Positions 25,111 to 34,006 of a stretch of DNA of 64,000 nt are shown in pieces. Numbering within the stretch: position 1 is the first letter of the stretch; every line of letters starts with the position of its first letter. A program made the translations under genes and the position numbers. The notes under the pieces were generated by a model. The model had not been told where the DNA came from. It saw only the letters and a program-made list of their open reading frames with translations, and did not search any database. This stretch comes from UBA1234 sp964400015 (GTDB taxonomy: Bacteria > Bacillota > Clostridia > TANB77 > UBA1234), in assembly GCA_964400015.1 (NCBI GenBank), contig CAYNRR010000008.1, positions 1 to 64,000 of the forward strand, in the 5' to 3' direction.

Positions 25111-26184
25111 TTACGTTTCCAAATTACCATCAATTATTTTATACAATTTTATATTTTTTGTCAAACCTTCTAAATTTCTTACAATATTGGCATCCGTACA
25201 GGTTATTAACACTTGATAGCCACTAATTTTATCAAAAATTAAGCTAATTCTTTCAAGATCTAATTCTGATGTAATATCATCTAAAAGCAAAATTGGTTTT
25301 TCTCCAACTTCCTCTTTTATGATTTCCATCTCAGCAAATTTAAGTGCTAAAACTGCAGTACGATGCTGGCCTTGAGAACCATATAAATTAAGTTCACGCT
25401 CATTAACAAAAAGTTCAAAATCATCTCTATGAATTCCAACACTAGTGAAACCTCTTATCGAATCAATCTTAAAATTTCTTTTTAGATGTTCGATAAAATC
25501 TTTTTTAACATTAAATTGAGTTTTGTATTTAATTGTTAACATTTCTTTATCATTTGTTAAATTCGGAGATATTTTTTTTATATTTTGTGAAATCTTATCT
25601 ATATATTCTTTTCTATATTCATAAATTTTTTCTGCATAAGTTGCAAGCTGTTCATCCCAAATATCGATGCCATCGTGCTTTTGAGATTTTAAAATTGCAT
25701 TTCTATTATCTAAAATTTTGTTGTACTCACTTAATATATGAGCATACCTTGGTCTAAGTTGACTAATTAAAATATCTAAAAATTTTCTTCTAGAAGCTGG
25801 TGATTCTTTTAGAATTATACTGTCATCTGGCGAAAAAATAACCAAATTCATATTTCCTAAAAGCTCACTGTTTTTATTTATTTTAATTCCATTAACTTTA
25901 ATCTGCTTTTTTGTTTTTTTTCCAATAACAATTTCAATTTTTTTATCTCTATCTGATTTATTAAACTCGACAACAATTTTAGAATTTTCTGCGTCGAAAT
26001 TTATAAGCTCTGCATCTTTATGTGTTCTAAAAGATCTTCCTAAAGCACAAAAGTACAGAGCTTCTAATATGTTCGTTTTTCCTTGAGCATTATTTCCATA
26101 AAAAACGTTTATATTGTCTTCTAACTTAATCTCTTGTGCTTTATAATTTCTAAAGTTTTCTAAATATATACTTTTTACAATCAT
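25111..26184 (-). CDS. recF: DNA repair/recombination ATPase RecF
   Basis: A 357-aa SMC-like ATPase that loads RecA at gaps, with RecO and RecR. The Walker A motif is FYGNNAQGKTNILEALYF (about 28-45), the signature is LYGSQGQHRTAVLALKFAE, and the Walker B is PILLLDDITSELD. I start it at ATG 26184 (MIVKSIYLENFRNY, the usual RecF beginning), preceded by GAGG; an upstream in-frame start would add 12 unusual residues. Unlike in Bacillus, no S4-domain YaaA gene lies between dnaN and recF. Confidence 0.95.
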   Translation of the reverse strand: MIVKSIYLENFRNYKAQEIKLEDNINVFYGNNAQGKTNILEALYFCALGRSFRTHKDAELINFDAENSKIVVEFNKSDRDKKIEIVIGKKTKKQIKVNGIKINKNSELLGNMNLVIFSPDDSIILKESPASRRKFLDILISQLRPRYAHILSEYNKILDNRNAILKSQKHDGIDIWDEQLATYAEKIYEYRKEYIDKISQNIKKISPNLTNDKEMLTIKYKTQFNVKKDFIEHLKRNFKIDSIRGFTSVGIHRDDFELFVNERELNLYGSQGQHRTAVLALKFAEMEIIKEEVGEKPILLLDDITSELDLERISLIFDKISGYQVLITCTDANIVRNLEGLTKNIKLYKIIDGNLET

Positions 26185-26263
26185 ATGTACCTCATTTTCA
26201 AAATAGAAAACATTTAACACTTTTCTATTTTTGAAAGTGGATAAACTAACATATCCACATCGT

Positions 26264-27382
26264 TTATTCTTTCAATCTTACTGGCAATACCATGTATGTA
26301 TATTTATTATCAACAATAGGTCTGATAATACATGGAGAAATGCTACTTCCAAAATCTAAATAAACTTCATCATCTTCAATAACTTTCAAAGCATCTAATA
26401 AATATTTATGATTAAATCCAATTTCAAGTTCTTTACCAGTAGTTTCAACTAAAACTTCTTCTTTAGCATCTCCAACTTGCGATGTACAAGAAATAATAAC
26501 ACTACCAAGACTTACAAACATCTTAATAGGATATTTCTTTTCTTTTTCTGCAGATGAACTAGAGAAAATTGCAGCTCTTTCTATTGCATTTTGAAGAGCA
26601 ACTTTGTTAACTTTTATTCTTGTTTCTCTCTCAGCAGGAATTACACTATTATAATTTAAGAATTCTCCTTCTAATAATCTAGAAACAATTTTACAATTTT
26701 TTAGTTCAAATAAAGCTTGATTTTTAGAAATTCCAATTTCTATAATTTCATCTATATCTTGTAAATTCTTAACAATTTCATTTAAATATTTACCAGGAAC
26801 AATTGCATTGAATTTTTCAATACCAGGACCCATAGGTAATTTTCTTAAAGCTAATCTGTAACCATCTACAGCAACTACATTTAGTTCATCATCTTTAACC
26901 TCTATTAAACATCCTGTAAAAATAGGTCTATTCTCTTCAACGCTAACAGCAAATATTGTTTTCTTAATCATTTCCTTTAAAGCACCTTGAGAAAGAGATA
27001 TTTTCTTTTCAACATCAATTTGTGGTAAAACAGGAAATTCATCTGCATTCATTGTAGAAAGTTTGTATACAGAACCTTCACATTCTATTACAAGTAAATT
27101 TTTATCGTTTATAAAGAATGTAATTCTTTCATTAGGAAGTTTTCTTATAATTTCACCAAACATTTTACAATCAATTACAGCTTTTCCTTCTTCTATTGTT
27201 TCAACATCTTCTAATGTATATTCCATTCCTATATCTAAATCGTTAGTTGTAAGAATTACTACATTCTTTTTAACATTTATAAATATTCCTTCTAAGATTG
27301 GTGTAGTTGTTCTTCCTACGGAAGTACGACTTACAGAGTTTAAACCAATCAATAATTTGTCTTTTTCGCATATAAATTTCAT
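26264..27382 (-). CDS. dnaN: DNA polymerase III beta sliding clamp
   Basis: A 372-aa ring-forming clamp that tethers polymerase III and other clamp-binding proteins to DNA. It begins MKFICEKDKLLIGLNSVSR. The three-domain architecture and length are typical, with PTHLEVID-type strands and the C-terminal end YTYMVLPVRLKE, which contributes to the hydrophobic binding pocket (VLPVR is the usual motif). It is separated from dnaA by a 491-bp origin segment rather than tightly joined. Confidence 0.97.
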   Translation of the reverse strand: MKFICEKDKLLIGLNSVSRTSVGRTTTPILEGIFINVKKNVVILTTNDLDIGMEYTLEDVETIEEGKAVIDCKMFGEIIRKLPNERITFFINDKNLLVIECEGSVYKLSTMNADEFPVLPQIDVEKKISLSQGALKEMIKKTIFAVSVEENRPIFTGCLIEVKDDELNVVAVDGYRLALRKLPMGPGIEKFNAIVPGKYLNEIVKNLQDIDEIIEIGISKNQALFELKNCKIVSRLLEGEFLNYNSVIPAERETRIKVNKVALQNAIERAAIFSSSSAEKEKKYPIKMFVSLGSVIISCTSQVGDAKEEVLVETTGKELEIGFNHKYLLDALKVIEDDEVYLDFGSSISPCIIRPIVDNKYTYMVLPVRLKE

Positions 27383-27409
27383 AATTAAAACCTCGTCTTT
27401 CTTTAACTC

Positions 27410-27873
27410 ATTCTTTTCTATATAAATTTAAATATCTTTAGTAAAAATAAATAAAATTTTATATAAGTAAAAATTAAAAAGTATCGTTTATAAAAAATCC
27501 TTTTTATAAATATAATATAAATAATAATAATTAGTAGTAGTAGTAGTAGTGTATGTTAGTAATGTGGATAAGTGGTCAAAATCGTTGTGCCGTAAGGTCG
27601 AAGCTATGTGGATAACGTGTGGAAATTCAACAACAATAATCCACAGTAACTAACAACATTTTGTGGAAAACGATTTATTAACAGGTTACTGACATACTTT
27701 TAACAATTGAATGTTAATATCTCTTAAGATTGTTTAACCTCTAAGATTCGACTTTGTTTTACAAAAAATTCTAAATTGATTAAACTATTGAAAAATAAAT
27801 AAACAAAGTTATTAACATCATTCCACAAAATGTGGATAACTACTTCCGTAGGGTTTGCACTTGTTAACACTAT
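27410..27873. other. oriC: oriC, part 1: dnaA-dnaN intergenic region
   Basis: An AT-rich stretch (27420-27530) is followed by (TAG)6 and a cluster of DnaA boxes. Exact TGTGGATAA lies at 27563-27571, 27607-27615 and 27831-27839. One-mismatch or looser forms lie at 27637-27645 (opposite strand) and 27662-27670. This is the expected site of duplex unwinding. The location between dnaA and dnaN corresponds to incC of Bacillus. Confidence 0.9.
27532..27571 (+). other. DnaA-trio next to a DnaA box (unwinding element)
   Basis: Six consecutive TAG triplets (27532-27549) run into a consensus DnaA box 13 bp later (27563-27571), with a TA-rich region on the other side. In Bacillus subtilis, TAG-type trios beside DnaA boxes guide the DnaA filament onto single-stranded DNA. 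The order and polarity here match that model. Confidence 0.8.
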
Positions 27874-29229
27874 CTAATTTATAATCATTTTTCTTATATT
27901 ATCAACTATTGTTCTAGTATTAGGATCAGTTTTTATAATTGACTCGATTTTGTTAATTGCATAAATAACGGTTGTATGATCTCTACCACCGAATGACTTC
28001 CCTATTTCAACTAAAGGTTGACCTGTTAATTGTTTAGACAAGTACATTGCTATTTGTCTTGGAAATGCAATATCTCCAGAACGTCTTTGTACTTTGAAGT
28101 CAGCTTTATCTATATTATAGTATTTTGCAACAACGCTTTGTATATAATCAACTGTTATCACTTTTTCTTTAGAATGTTGCAAATCTCCAAGTGCTCTTTC
28201 TGCAAGTGACATTGTTATAGGCATATTAGTAAGTGATGCCATTGCAACAATCTTATTTAAAGTACCTTCCAATTCACGAATGTTAGACTCAACTTTATTG
28301 GCTATAAGTGAAAGAATCTCTTCATCAATTATAATTTTGTCCGATTCAATCTTTTTTCTAAGAATTGCGTATCTCGTTTCATAATCTGGTTTACTAAGAT
28401 CAGTAATTAGTCCCCATTCAAAACGTGAACGAAGTCTTTCTTCCAATGGATTAAGATCTTTAGGTGGTCTATCACTAGAAATAACAATTTGTTTATTATT
28501 TTCATAAAGTTCATTAAAAGTATGGAAAAATTCTTCTTGGCTTCTCTCTTTTCCACTTATAAATTGAATATCATCTACTAATAATAAATCTATATTTCTA
28601 TATTTAGCTCTAAAATCTTCATTTTTATTAGATTGAATAGAAAAAACTAGTTCATTTGTAAATTTTTCACCGGTTATATAAAGTACTCTAGCACTTCTAT
28701 TTTGCGATAATACATAATTCCCAACAGCTTGCATCAAATGAGTTTTTCCAAGTCCCACTCCTCCATATAGAAAAAGTGGATTATATGCTTTACCTGGATT
28801 TTCAGCAGTTGCAAGTGCTGCAGCGTGCGCAAGTTCATTACTTTTACCTATAACGAAAGAATCAAAAGTGTACTTTGGATTTAAGACACCATTGTTTGCT
28901 GCTTTACCAGTTTGACTTTGAGTTATAGGTAAACTTGTTATATTTTCTTCTTCATTTTCTTTTTCTTTGGCAAGTTCTTCTTCACAAATAATTTCTATAT
29001 TTAAATCTTTTTCTGTAACAAGCAATAAAGCTTCTTTTAATAAATCTGCACAATACTGTTCCATAATCTTATTTTTTTGATAAAGTGTCTGAACTTTCAG
29101 ACAAACGTTCGTATCTGTGAGAGAAATTATTTCAATAGGCTTGATTGTTGTATTGTATCTTAGTGGTGTTATTTCCTCGCGTATAAGCTCTTTAGCCCTA
29201 GCCAATACGTCATTCATCTCTTCTTGCAT
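27874..29229 (-). CDS. dnaA: Chromosomal replication initiator DnaA
   Basis: A 451-aa AAA+ initiator. Domain I (1-85) is followed by a short linker rich in Glu. The ATPase has Walker A LYGGVGLGKTHLMQAVGNY (near 155-173), Walker B DLLLVDDIQFI, and the sensor/arginine-finger region EERLRSRFEWGL. Domain IV ends with VEIGKSFGGRDHTTVIYAI, the DNA-binding signature helix. The start is ATG 29229, preceded by GGAGGCAGGT. A promoter lies about 300 bp upstream and carries DnaA boxes, so autoregulation is likely. It reads away from rpmH, as in Bacillus. Confidence 0.97.
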   Translation of the reverse strand: MQEEMNDVLARAKELIREEITPLRYNTTIKPIEIISLTDTNVCLKVQTLYQKNKIMEQYCADLLKEALLLVTEKDLNIEIICEEELAKEKENEEENITSLPITQSQTGKAANNGVLNPKYTFDSFVIGKSNELAHAAALATAENPGKAYNPLFLYGGVGLGKTHLMQAVGNYVLSQNRSARVLYITGEKFTNELVFSIQSNKNEDFRAKYRNIDLLLVDDIQFISGKERSQEEFFHTFNELYENNKQIVISSDRPPKDLNPLEERLRSRFEWGLITDLSKPDYETRYAILRKKIESDKIIIDEEILSLIANKVESNIRELEGTLNKIVAMASLTNMPITMSLAERALGDLQHSKEKVITVDYIQSVVAKYYNIDKADFKVQRRSGDIAFPRQIAMYLSKQLTGQPLVEIGKSFGGRDHTTVIYAINKIESIIKTDPNTRTIVDNIRKMIIN

Positions 29230-29890
29230 ACCTGCCTCCTAACAAAATTTACAAAGTTACTAACATTTTATTCACAAATGTTAATAATTTTGTGGATAAC
29301 TCTTAAAAATATCTTCAAAGTGGCTATTTCCCCAACAAAAAGAATGTTAGTAACTACTAATGATTTAAAAGTGTTGATAACAGTAGCTTTTTTAAAAAAA
29401 GCTTGTTTTTAACATAAAAATAATGCGAACATACATTTGAAAGCTTATATTATTTTTATGTTTACAACACATAATTTTAATTATGTGAATATACTTTACA
29501 AATACTGATATATCAATAATTTTCAGAGTTATCCACATTATATATGTTTGTTAAAATAAAAGCAAGAATTTATATAAAAAAACCCAAACGACTATTTCCG
29601 TAAACGTTCTTAATGTAAATAATGAATTAACATAAAAAAGATAATTACTTATTATTTATTTATATAGATACCCTTTTAAGAGTCTATGTGTAAATTATGT
29701 TTTCTTTTTGGTGATAAAATTCAATAAAATCTTTTAAAATCGATTTTTAGCCTTAAATATTAAAATATGTGAAATGTATTGAACCAAAACTAAAAAATGC
29801 AAATATGACGATCCTCGTGCTTCAAAATTAAATCTAAATTGATAATAGACAAAAAAGATAAAAATATTAGTCGTAATATTTATAATAAAA
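29230..29890. other. oriC, part 2: dnaA-rpmH intergenic region
   Basis: About 770 bp without a gene separate dnaA and rpmH. Exact DnaA boxes lie at 29291-29299 and 29529-29537 (opposite orientation), and the remainder is AT-rich. Together with the dnaA-dnaN gap this gives a bipartite origin of the Bacillus type. Between 29570 and 29890 I see no feature. Confidence 0.7.
29529..29565 (-). promoter_or_regulatory. dnaA promoter overlapped by a DnaA box
   Basis: Minus strand TTGCTT (29560-29565), a 17-base spacer and TATAAT (29537-29542). A consensus DnaA box (29529-29537) abuts and shares one base with the -10, a layout suited to autorepression. A second box lies in the leader at 29291. Confidence 0.7.
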
Positions 29891-29893
29891 TAG

Positions 29894-29923
29894 TTGACAA
29901 AAATACAGTTCATATTGTAAAAT
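29894..29923 (+). promoter_or_regulatory. rpmH operon promoter
   Basis: TTGACA (29894-29899), an 18-base spacer and TAAAAT (29918-29923), about 77 bp before rpmH. Confidence 0.7.
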
Positions 29924-30000
29924 ATCAACTGCTATAAGTCTTGAGGGTATTATTAAATAATACTAAAATAGATAAATCAAAATATCGGAGGTGCAATAAC

Positions 30001-30135
30001 ATGAAAAGAACATTCCAACCAAAAAATAGACAAGAAAAAAGAGAACATGGTTTTAGAGCAAGAATGAAAACAGCTAACGGTAGAAAAGTATTAAAAAGAA
30101 GAATGTTAAAAGGTAGAAAGAAACTTTCTGCATAA
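30001..30135 (+). CDS. rpmH: 50S ribosomal protein L34
   Basis: A 44-aa basic protein of the large ribosomal subunit. The sequence MKRTFQPKNRQEKREHGFRA and the end RRMLKGRKKLSA are diagnostic. The start is ATG 30001, with GGAGGTG ten bases upstream; longer in-frame extensions are not L34-like. It heads the rightward origin operon. Confidence 0.97.
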   Translation: MKRTFQPKNRQEKREHGFRARMKTANGRKVLKRRMLKGRKKLSA

Positions 30136-30154
30136 TTTTAACCATGTATAGTCG

Positions 30155-30175
30155 GGCCCCAAGAGGGCCTTTTTA
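30155..30175 (+). terminator. Short hairpin between rpmH and rnpA
   Basis: GGCCC and GGGCC close a small loop and are followed by TTTTT. It probably attenuates transcription, so that L34 is made in excess over RnpA. Confidence 0.6.
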
Positions 30176-30207
30176 CTTATCTAGAAAGAAATTGGGAGGT
30201 GACGCCT

Positions 30208-30546
30208 GTGAATATAATAAAGGAAAATTCTGAATTTCAAAAAGTACTTAAATCTGGAAAATGGTTTAGTTCTGAATGTTTAGTTATATATGTAAGTGAA
30301 AACGAAAAAGATGAAAATAGAGTAGGCGTTGCAGTAGGGAAAAAGGCAGGAAAAAGCGTTGTTAGGAATCGAATTAAACGTCTAATTAGGGAAGCATATA
30401 GATTAAACGAGGAAAAATTAGAAAAAAGTTTTGATATAATTATTCTTTGGAGAAGCAGCACTAGTATAGATAATACAAATTTTGATAATGTACAAAAAAG
30501 TCTTTTAAAATGCCTTGGTAAAGCAAATTTAATTAAAAAGGCATAG
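30208..30546 (+). CDS. rnpA: Ribonuclease P protein component
   Basis: A 112-aa basic protein that binds the RNase P RNA and helps 5' maturation of tRNA. The family motif VGVAVGKKAGKSVVRNRIKR (about 44-63), followed by LIREAYR, is present. The start is GTG 30208, eight bases after GGGAGG; GTG 30199 overlaps that RBS. It is 12 bp from yidC. Confidence 0.95.
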   Translation: MNIIKENSEFQKVLKSGKWFSSECLVIYVSENEKDENRVGVAVGKKAGKSVVRNRIKRLIREAYRLNEEKLEKSFDIIILWRSSTSIDNTNFDNVQKSLLKCLGKANLIKKA

Positions 30547-30558
30547 AGGAGGATTATT

Positions 30559-31662
30559 ATGTTGAATTTTGTTGCAGGACTTTGTGGATATCTAATGAGT
30601 TTTATATGTTCAATAGTTGAAAATTATGGAATAGCAATTATTGTTTTTACAGTTTTAGTAAAAGCACTTTTAATACCATTGTCACACAAACAACAAAAAT
30701 CATTAGAAAAAGCACAAAAAATGCAAACTATAATGCAAGAATTGCAAAAAAAGTATGCAAATGATCAAGAAAGATTTATGATTGAATATCAAAAAGCTCT
30801 TAAAGAAAATGATATGTCAATGCTTACAGGGATGGGCTGTTCAGGTTGTTTGATAAATTTGATACAGTTACCAATTTTATTAGGTATGTTTTATATGATG
30901 GTAAGTCCACTTACACATATCATGAAAATGGACCAAGATGAGATATTAAAATATAAGAATGAAATAATTGCAAATAGAAAGCAAGAGGCAATTGAAGAAG
31001 TTTATGAAATAAGTGGTGATATTCTAACAGAAGAAGAGCTAAATCTTGCGATAGCTGAAATAGAAAGTGGAGATGATTCACTATATATCGATCCAAGATA
31101 TTATGAAATAGATATTATCAAAGAAAATAATCTTATGAATTTAGAATTCTTCTCAATAAATTTAGGAGATGTAGCATCTAAAAACAAAGACAATAAATTA
31201 TTGCTAGTAATTCCAGTATTATCAATGATTTTCACTTATATTTCGTTGGCAATAAATAATATAATTAACAAGAAAAAGGGAATTGTTCAACCAAAACCAG
31301 AAGATATGGAAATTCCAATGCCAGATATGAGAGTTGTAAATATAATGATGCCACTAATGCTTGGATATGTTGCGTATTCTATACCACAAGGTGTTGGTTT
31401 GTATTGGGCTTTAAGTAATTTTATTGGTGTTGTTCAAACTGTATTTCAAAGAATCGTATTTGACCCAGAAATAAGAAATGGTCAAGTTTTAAAACTAGAA
31501 AGCAAAGAAATTATTGAAGTAAAACCAATAGAGGCAGAAACAGAAGTATTAGAAGAAACTCAAAAGGCAGAAGAAGTAAAAAAAGTAAAGAAAAATAATC
31601 AAAAACAAAACCAAAACAATAAGTCTAAAAAGAATAAAAATAAAAGCAAAAAGAAAAAATAG
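30559..31662 (+). CDS. yidC: Membrane protein insertase YidC/OxaA (SpoIIIJ type)
   Basis: A 367-aa integral membrane insertase. The first membrane segment is near 14-38, followed by the cytoplasmic coiled hairpin KQQKSLEKAQKMQTIMQELQ. A GCSGCLINLIQLPILLGMFY segment and two further C-terminal membrane helices (about 215-235 and 262-290) follow. The 70-residue external loop (130-205) is larger than in Bacillus SpoIIIJ. There is no lipobox at the start. The tail is a run of Lys and Asn residues, common in YidC forms that bind ribosomes. It is followed by jag, its usual partner. Confidence 0.92.
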   Translation: MLNFVAGLCGYLMSFICSIVENYGIAIIVFTVLVKALLIPLSHKQQKSLEKAQKMQTIMQELQKKYANDQERFMIEYQKALKENDMSMLTGMGCSGCLINLIQLPILLGMFYMMVSPLTHIMKMDQDEILKYKNEIIANRKQEAIEEVYEISGDILTEEELNLAIAEIESGDDSLYIDPRYYEIDIIKENNLMNLEFFSINLGDVASKNKDNKLLLVIPVLSMIFTYISLAINNIINKKKGIVQPKPEDMEIPMPDMRVVNIMMPLMLGYVAYSIPQGVGLYWALSNFIGVVQTVFQRIVFDPEIRNGQVLKLESKEIIEVKPIEAETEVLEETQKAEEVKKVKKNNQKQNQNNKSKKNKNKSKKKK

Positions 31663-31761
31663 TTGAAATCTTTTATAAATCATATAAAATAAGTCGTAGA
31701 TTGATAATATATGGAACATCATAAAATATGGTGTTCCATTAAAAATAAAGGAGGTTTTTAA

Positions 31762-32460
31762 ATGGCTAAAGTTGCTGAAGGTATTGGGAAAAACTTTGAT
31801 GATGCAGTTATAGATGCATTAAATAAAATCGGATTAACAAAAGAGCAAGTTTCTGTTGAAATTATCGAAGAACCTAAAAAAAGAATTTTTAGTATTTTAG
31901 ATCCAAAGCAAGTAAAAGTTAGAGTTACAGAGATCGAACAAACTGCTGAAAAAGTTGAGCAAAAGTCAGTAGAAAGAAAAAGAGAAATTAAGGAATTTAC
32001 AGAAGAAGATGCTAATATTGTAAAAGAAAGAGTAATTAAATTCCTAAACGATTATTTTTCAAAATTGGGATTAACACTAGATATAAAAAGTTATGTTGAA
32101 GATAATATGTTAAAATTTGATGTGACTGGTGAAAATGCTGGTATTGTAATAGGATACAGAGGCGAAACAATGGAAGCTTTACAAATGATAGCAGCTACAA
32201 TAGGAAATAAAAATGTTAAAAATTATGTTAGAATAATAATAGATATCGAAGGATATAGAAAAAAGAGAATTAAAGCATTAGAAGAATTAGCTTTAAAGAA
32301 AGCCAATATAGTTGTAGCAAAGAAAAAGAGCATTCCTTTGGAACCAATGAATCCATTTGAAAGAAAAGCAATACACAACGCACTTCAAAATCATCCAAAG
32401 GTAAAAACAGCAAGTACAGGAGAAGAACCTTATAGAAAAGTAATAATTTCATTAAAATAA
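31762..32460 (+). CDS. jag: RNA-binding protein Jag/KhpB (SpoIIIJ-associated)
   Basis: A 232-aa protein with a Jag-N domain (MAKVAEGIGKNFDDAVIDAL, 1-55) and a linker. A KH domain follows (about 100-160), with IVIGYRGETMEALQMI as its variant GxxG loop, and then an R3H domain (about 165-232), with RKAIHNALQNHPKVKTASTG. KhpB/EloR proteins bind RNA and influence cell elongation and sporulation. The RBS AGGAGG is clear. A strong terminator follows directly. Confidence 0.93.
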   Translation: MAKVAEGIGKNFDDAVIDALNKIGLTKEQVSVEIIEEPKKRIFSILDPKQVKVRVTEIEQTAEKVEQKSVERKREIKEFTEEDANIVKERVIKFLNDYFSKLGLTLDIKSYVEDNMLKFDVTGENAGIVIGYRGETMEALQMIAATIGNKNVKNYVRIIIDIEGYRKKRIKALEELALKKANIVVAKKKSIPLEPMNPFERKAIHNALQNHPKVKTASTGEEPYRKVIISLK

Positions 32461-32470
32461 GAAAAATACG

Positions 32471-32502
32471 CTACTTGAGAGCAATCTCAAGTAGTTTTTT
32501 TA
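32471..32502 (+). terminator. Terminator after jag
   Basis: A perfect 10-bp stem CTACTTGAGA/TCTCAAGTAG with a GCAA tetraloop and seven T. Confidence 0.95.
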
Positions 32503-32528
32503 TTATAGAACTAAAATTATGTAAATGG

Positions 32529-32557
32529 TTGAAAAAAAAGGTAAAAAATAGTATAAT
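32529..32557 (+). promoter_or_regulatory. Promoter of the mnmE operon
   Basis: TTGAAA (32529-32534), a 17-base spacer and TATAAT (32552-32557), 28 bp before mnmE. Confidence 0.8.
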
Positions 32558-32585
32558 ATTGTGAGTTTTTAAGAGAGGTGAAAAA

Positions 32586-33935
32586 ATGAAAACAATCGCT
32601 GCAATAGCTACTTCAATAGGAAGTGGAGGAATAGGAATTATAAGAATAAGTGGAAATGATGCACTAAATATAATAAATAAAATATTTGTTCCAGTAAAAA
32701 AAGGCGAAATAAAGCCATTTACATTGAAATTAGGAAATATAATTGATGAGAACGGAAATGCTGTGGATCAAGTACTTGTTTCGTACTTTAAGGCACCAAA
32801 ATCGTATACTGGAGAAGATGTTTGTGAAATAAATTGTCATGGTGGAAATATAGCATTAAATAGAGTATTAGAGATAGTTTTACAAAATGGTGCAACACTT
32901 GCAGAAGGTGGAGAGTTTACAAAGAGAGCATTTTTAAACGGAAAACTAGATTTAACACAAGCAGAAGCTGTAATAGATTTGATAAACAGCAAAAGTGAAA
33001 GAGAAGGCAAGGCTTCTATAAAGCAATTAGAAGGCAAATTGGGAAACGAAATAAGAAATATAAAAGATGATATTATAGGCTTACTAGCAGATATTGAAGC
33101 AAATATAGATTATCCTGAATATGAAGATATCGAAGATGTGAGAAGAGAAAGAATTGAAGGATTACTAGAAAAACAAATACAAAAATTACAGCAACTAGAA
33201 GAGTCTTTTAAGAGTGGAAAAATATTAAAAGATGGTATAATGACTGCGATTGTAGGAAAACCAAATGTTGGCAAATCATCGTTATTAAATAATTTATTAA
33301 AAGAAGAAAGAGCAATAGTAACAGAAATAGCAGGTACAACAAGAGATACAATAGAAGAAAGTGTTACTATAAAGGGAATTACACTAAGACTTATAGATAC
33401 AGCAGGTATAAGAGAAACAGAAGACGTAGTTGAAAATATAGGCGTAGAAAAGAGTAAAAATGTACTAAAAAATGCAGAACTAGTTCTATTTTTAGTAGAT
33501 GGAACTAAAGGCTTTTCATCTGAAGATGAAGAAATATTAAGAGAAATATCTGATAAGAACTATATCATATTAGTAAATAAAATTGATTTAAAAAACGAGA
33601 ATATCAATATAGATGATAAAAATATCATTAGAATTTCTGCTAAAACTGGCGAAGGAATACAAGAATTAGAAAACAAAATAGAAGAAATGTTCAATTTAAA
33701 AGGGCTAGAAACAGAAAACGAATTTATTATAACTAATATAAGACATAGAGATTTAATAAATAAAACTAAAGAAGGTTTGAAACAAGCTAAAATCACAGTA
33801 GAAACTGGATTGCCAATAGATATGATTTCTATAAATATTAAAACAGCAATAGAAAGTTTAGGCGAAATTTTAGGCGAATCGGTTTCAGAAGATGTACTTA
33901 ATAAAATATTTGAAAAGTTTTGCGTGGGAAAATAG
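32586..33935 (+). CDS. mnmE: tRNA modification GTPase MnmE
   Basis: A 449-aa GTPase that, with MnmG, installs the aminomethyl or carboxymethylaminomethyl group at wobble uridine-34. The N-terminal folate-binding domain starts IAAIATSIGSGGIGIIRISG. The G domain is embedded in the helical part: G1 GKPNVGKSSLLN (about 222-233), G2 TTRDTIEES, G3 DTAGIRET and G4 NKID. The C-terminus ends in CVGK, the conserved catalytic CxGK. It is followed by a parS-like site and mnmG. Confidence 0.97.
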   Translation: MKTIAAIATSIGSGGIGIIRISGNDALNIINKIFVPVKKGEIKPFTLKLGNIIDENGNAVDQVLVSYFKAPKSYTGEDVCEINCHGGNIALNRVLEIVLQNGATLAEGGEFTKRAFLNGKLDLTQAEAVIDLINSKSEREGKASIKQLEGKLGNEIRNIKDDIIGLLADIEANIDYPEYEDIEDVRRERIEGLLEKQIQKLQQLEESFKSGKILKDGIMTAIVGKPNVGKSSLLNNLLKEERAIVTEIAGTTRDTIEESVTIKGITLRLIDTAGIRETEDVVENIGVEKSKNVLKNAELVLFLVDGTKGFSSEDEEILREISDKNYIILVNKIDLKNENINIDDKNIIRISAKTGEGIQELENKIEEMFNLKGLETENEFIITNIRHRDLINKTKEGLKQAKITVETGLPIDMISINIKTAIESLGEILGESVSEDVLNKIFEKFCVGK

Positions 33936-33968
33936 TCAAATGCTTACCAATAAAGCTTTTTATAAAAA

Positions 33969-33984
33969 AGTTTCATGTGAAACA
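33969..33984. other. parS-like site 1
   Basis: AGTTTCATGTGAAACA differs from the ParB-binding consensus TGTTTCACGTGAAACA at two positions. It lies between mnmE and mnmG. Confidence 0.6.
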
Positions 33985-34006
33985 ATAAAAAAGTGAGGAG
34001 AAAAAT

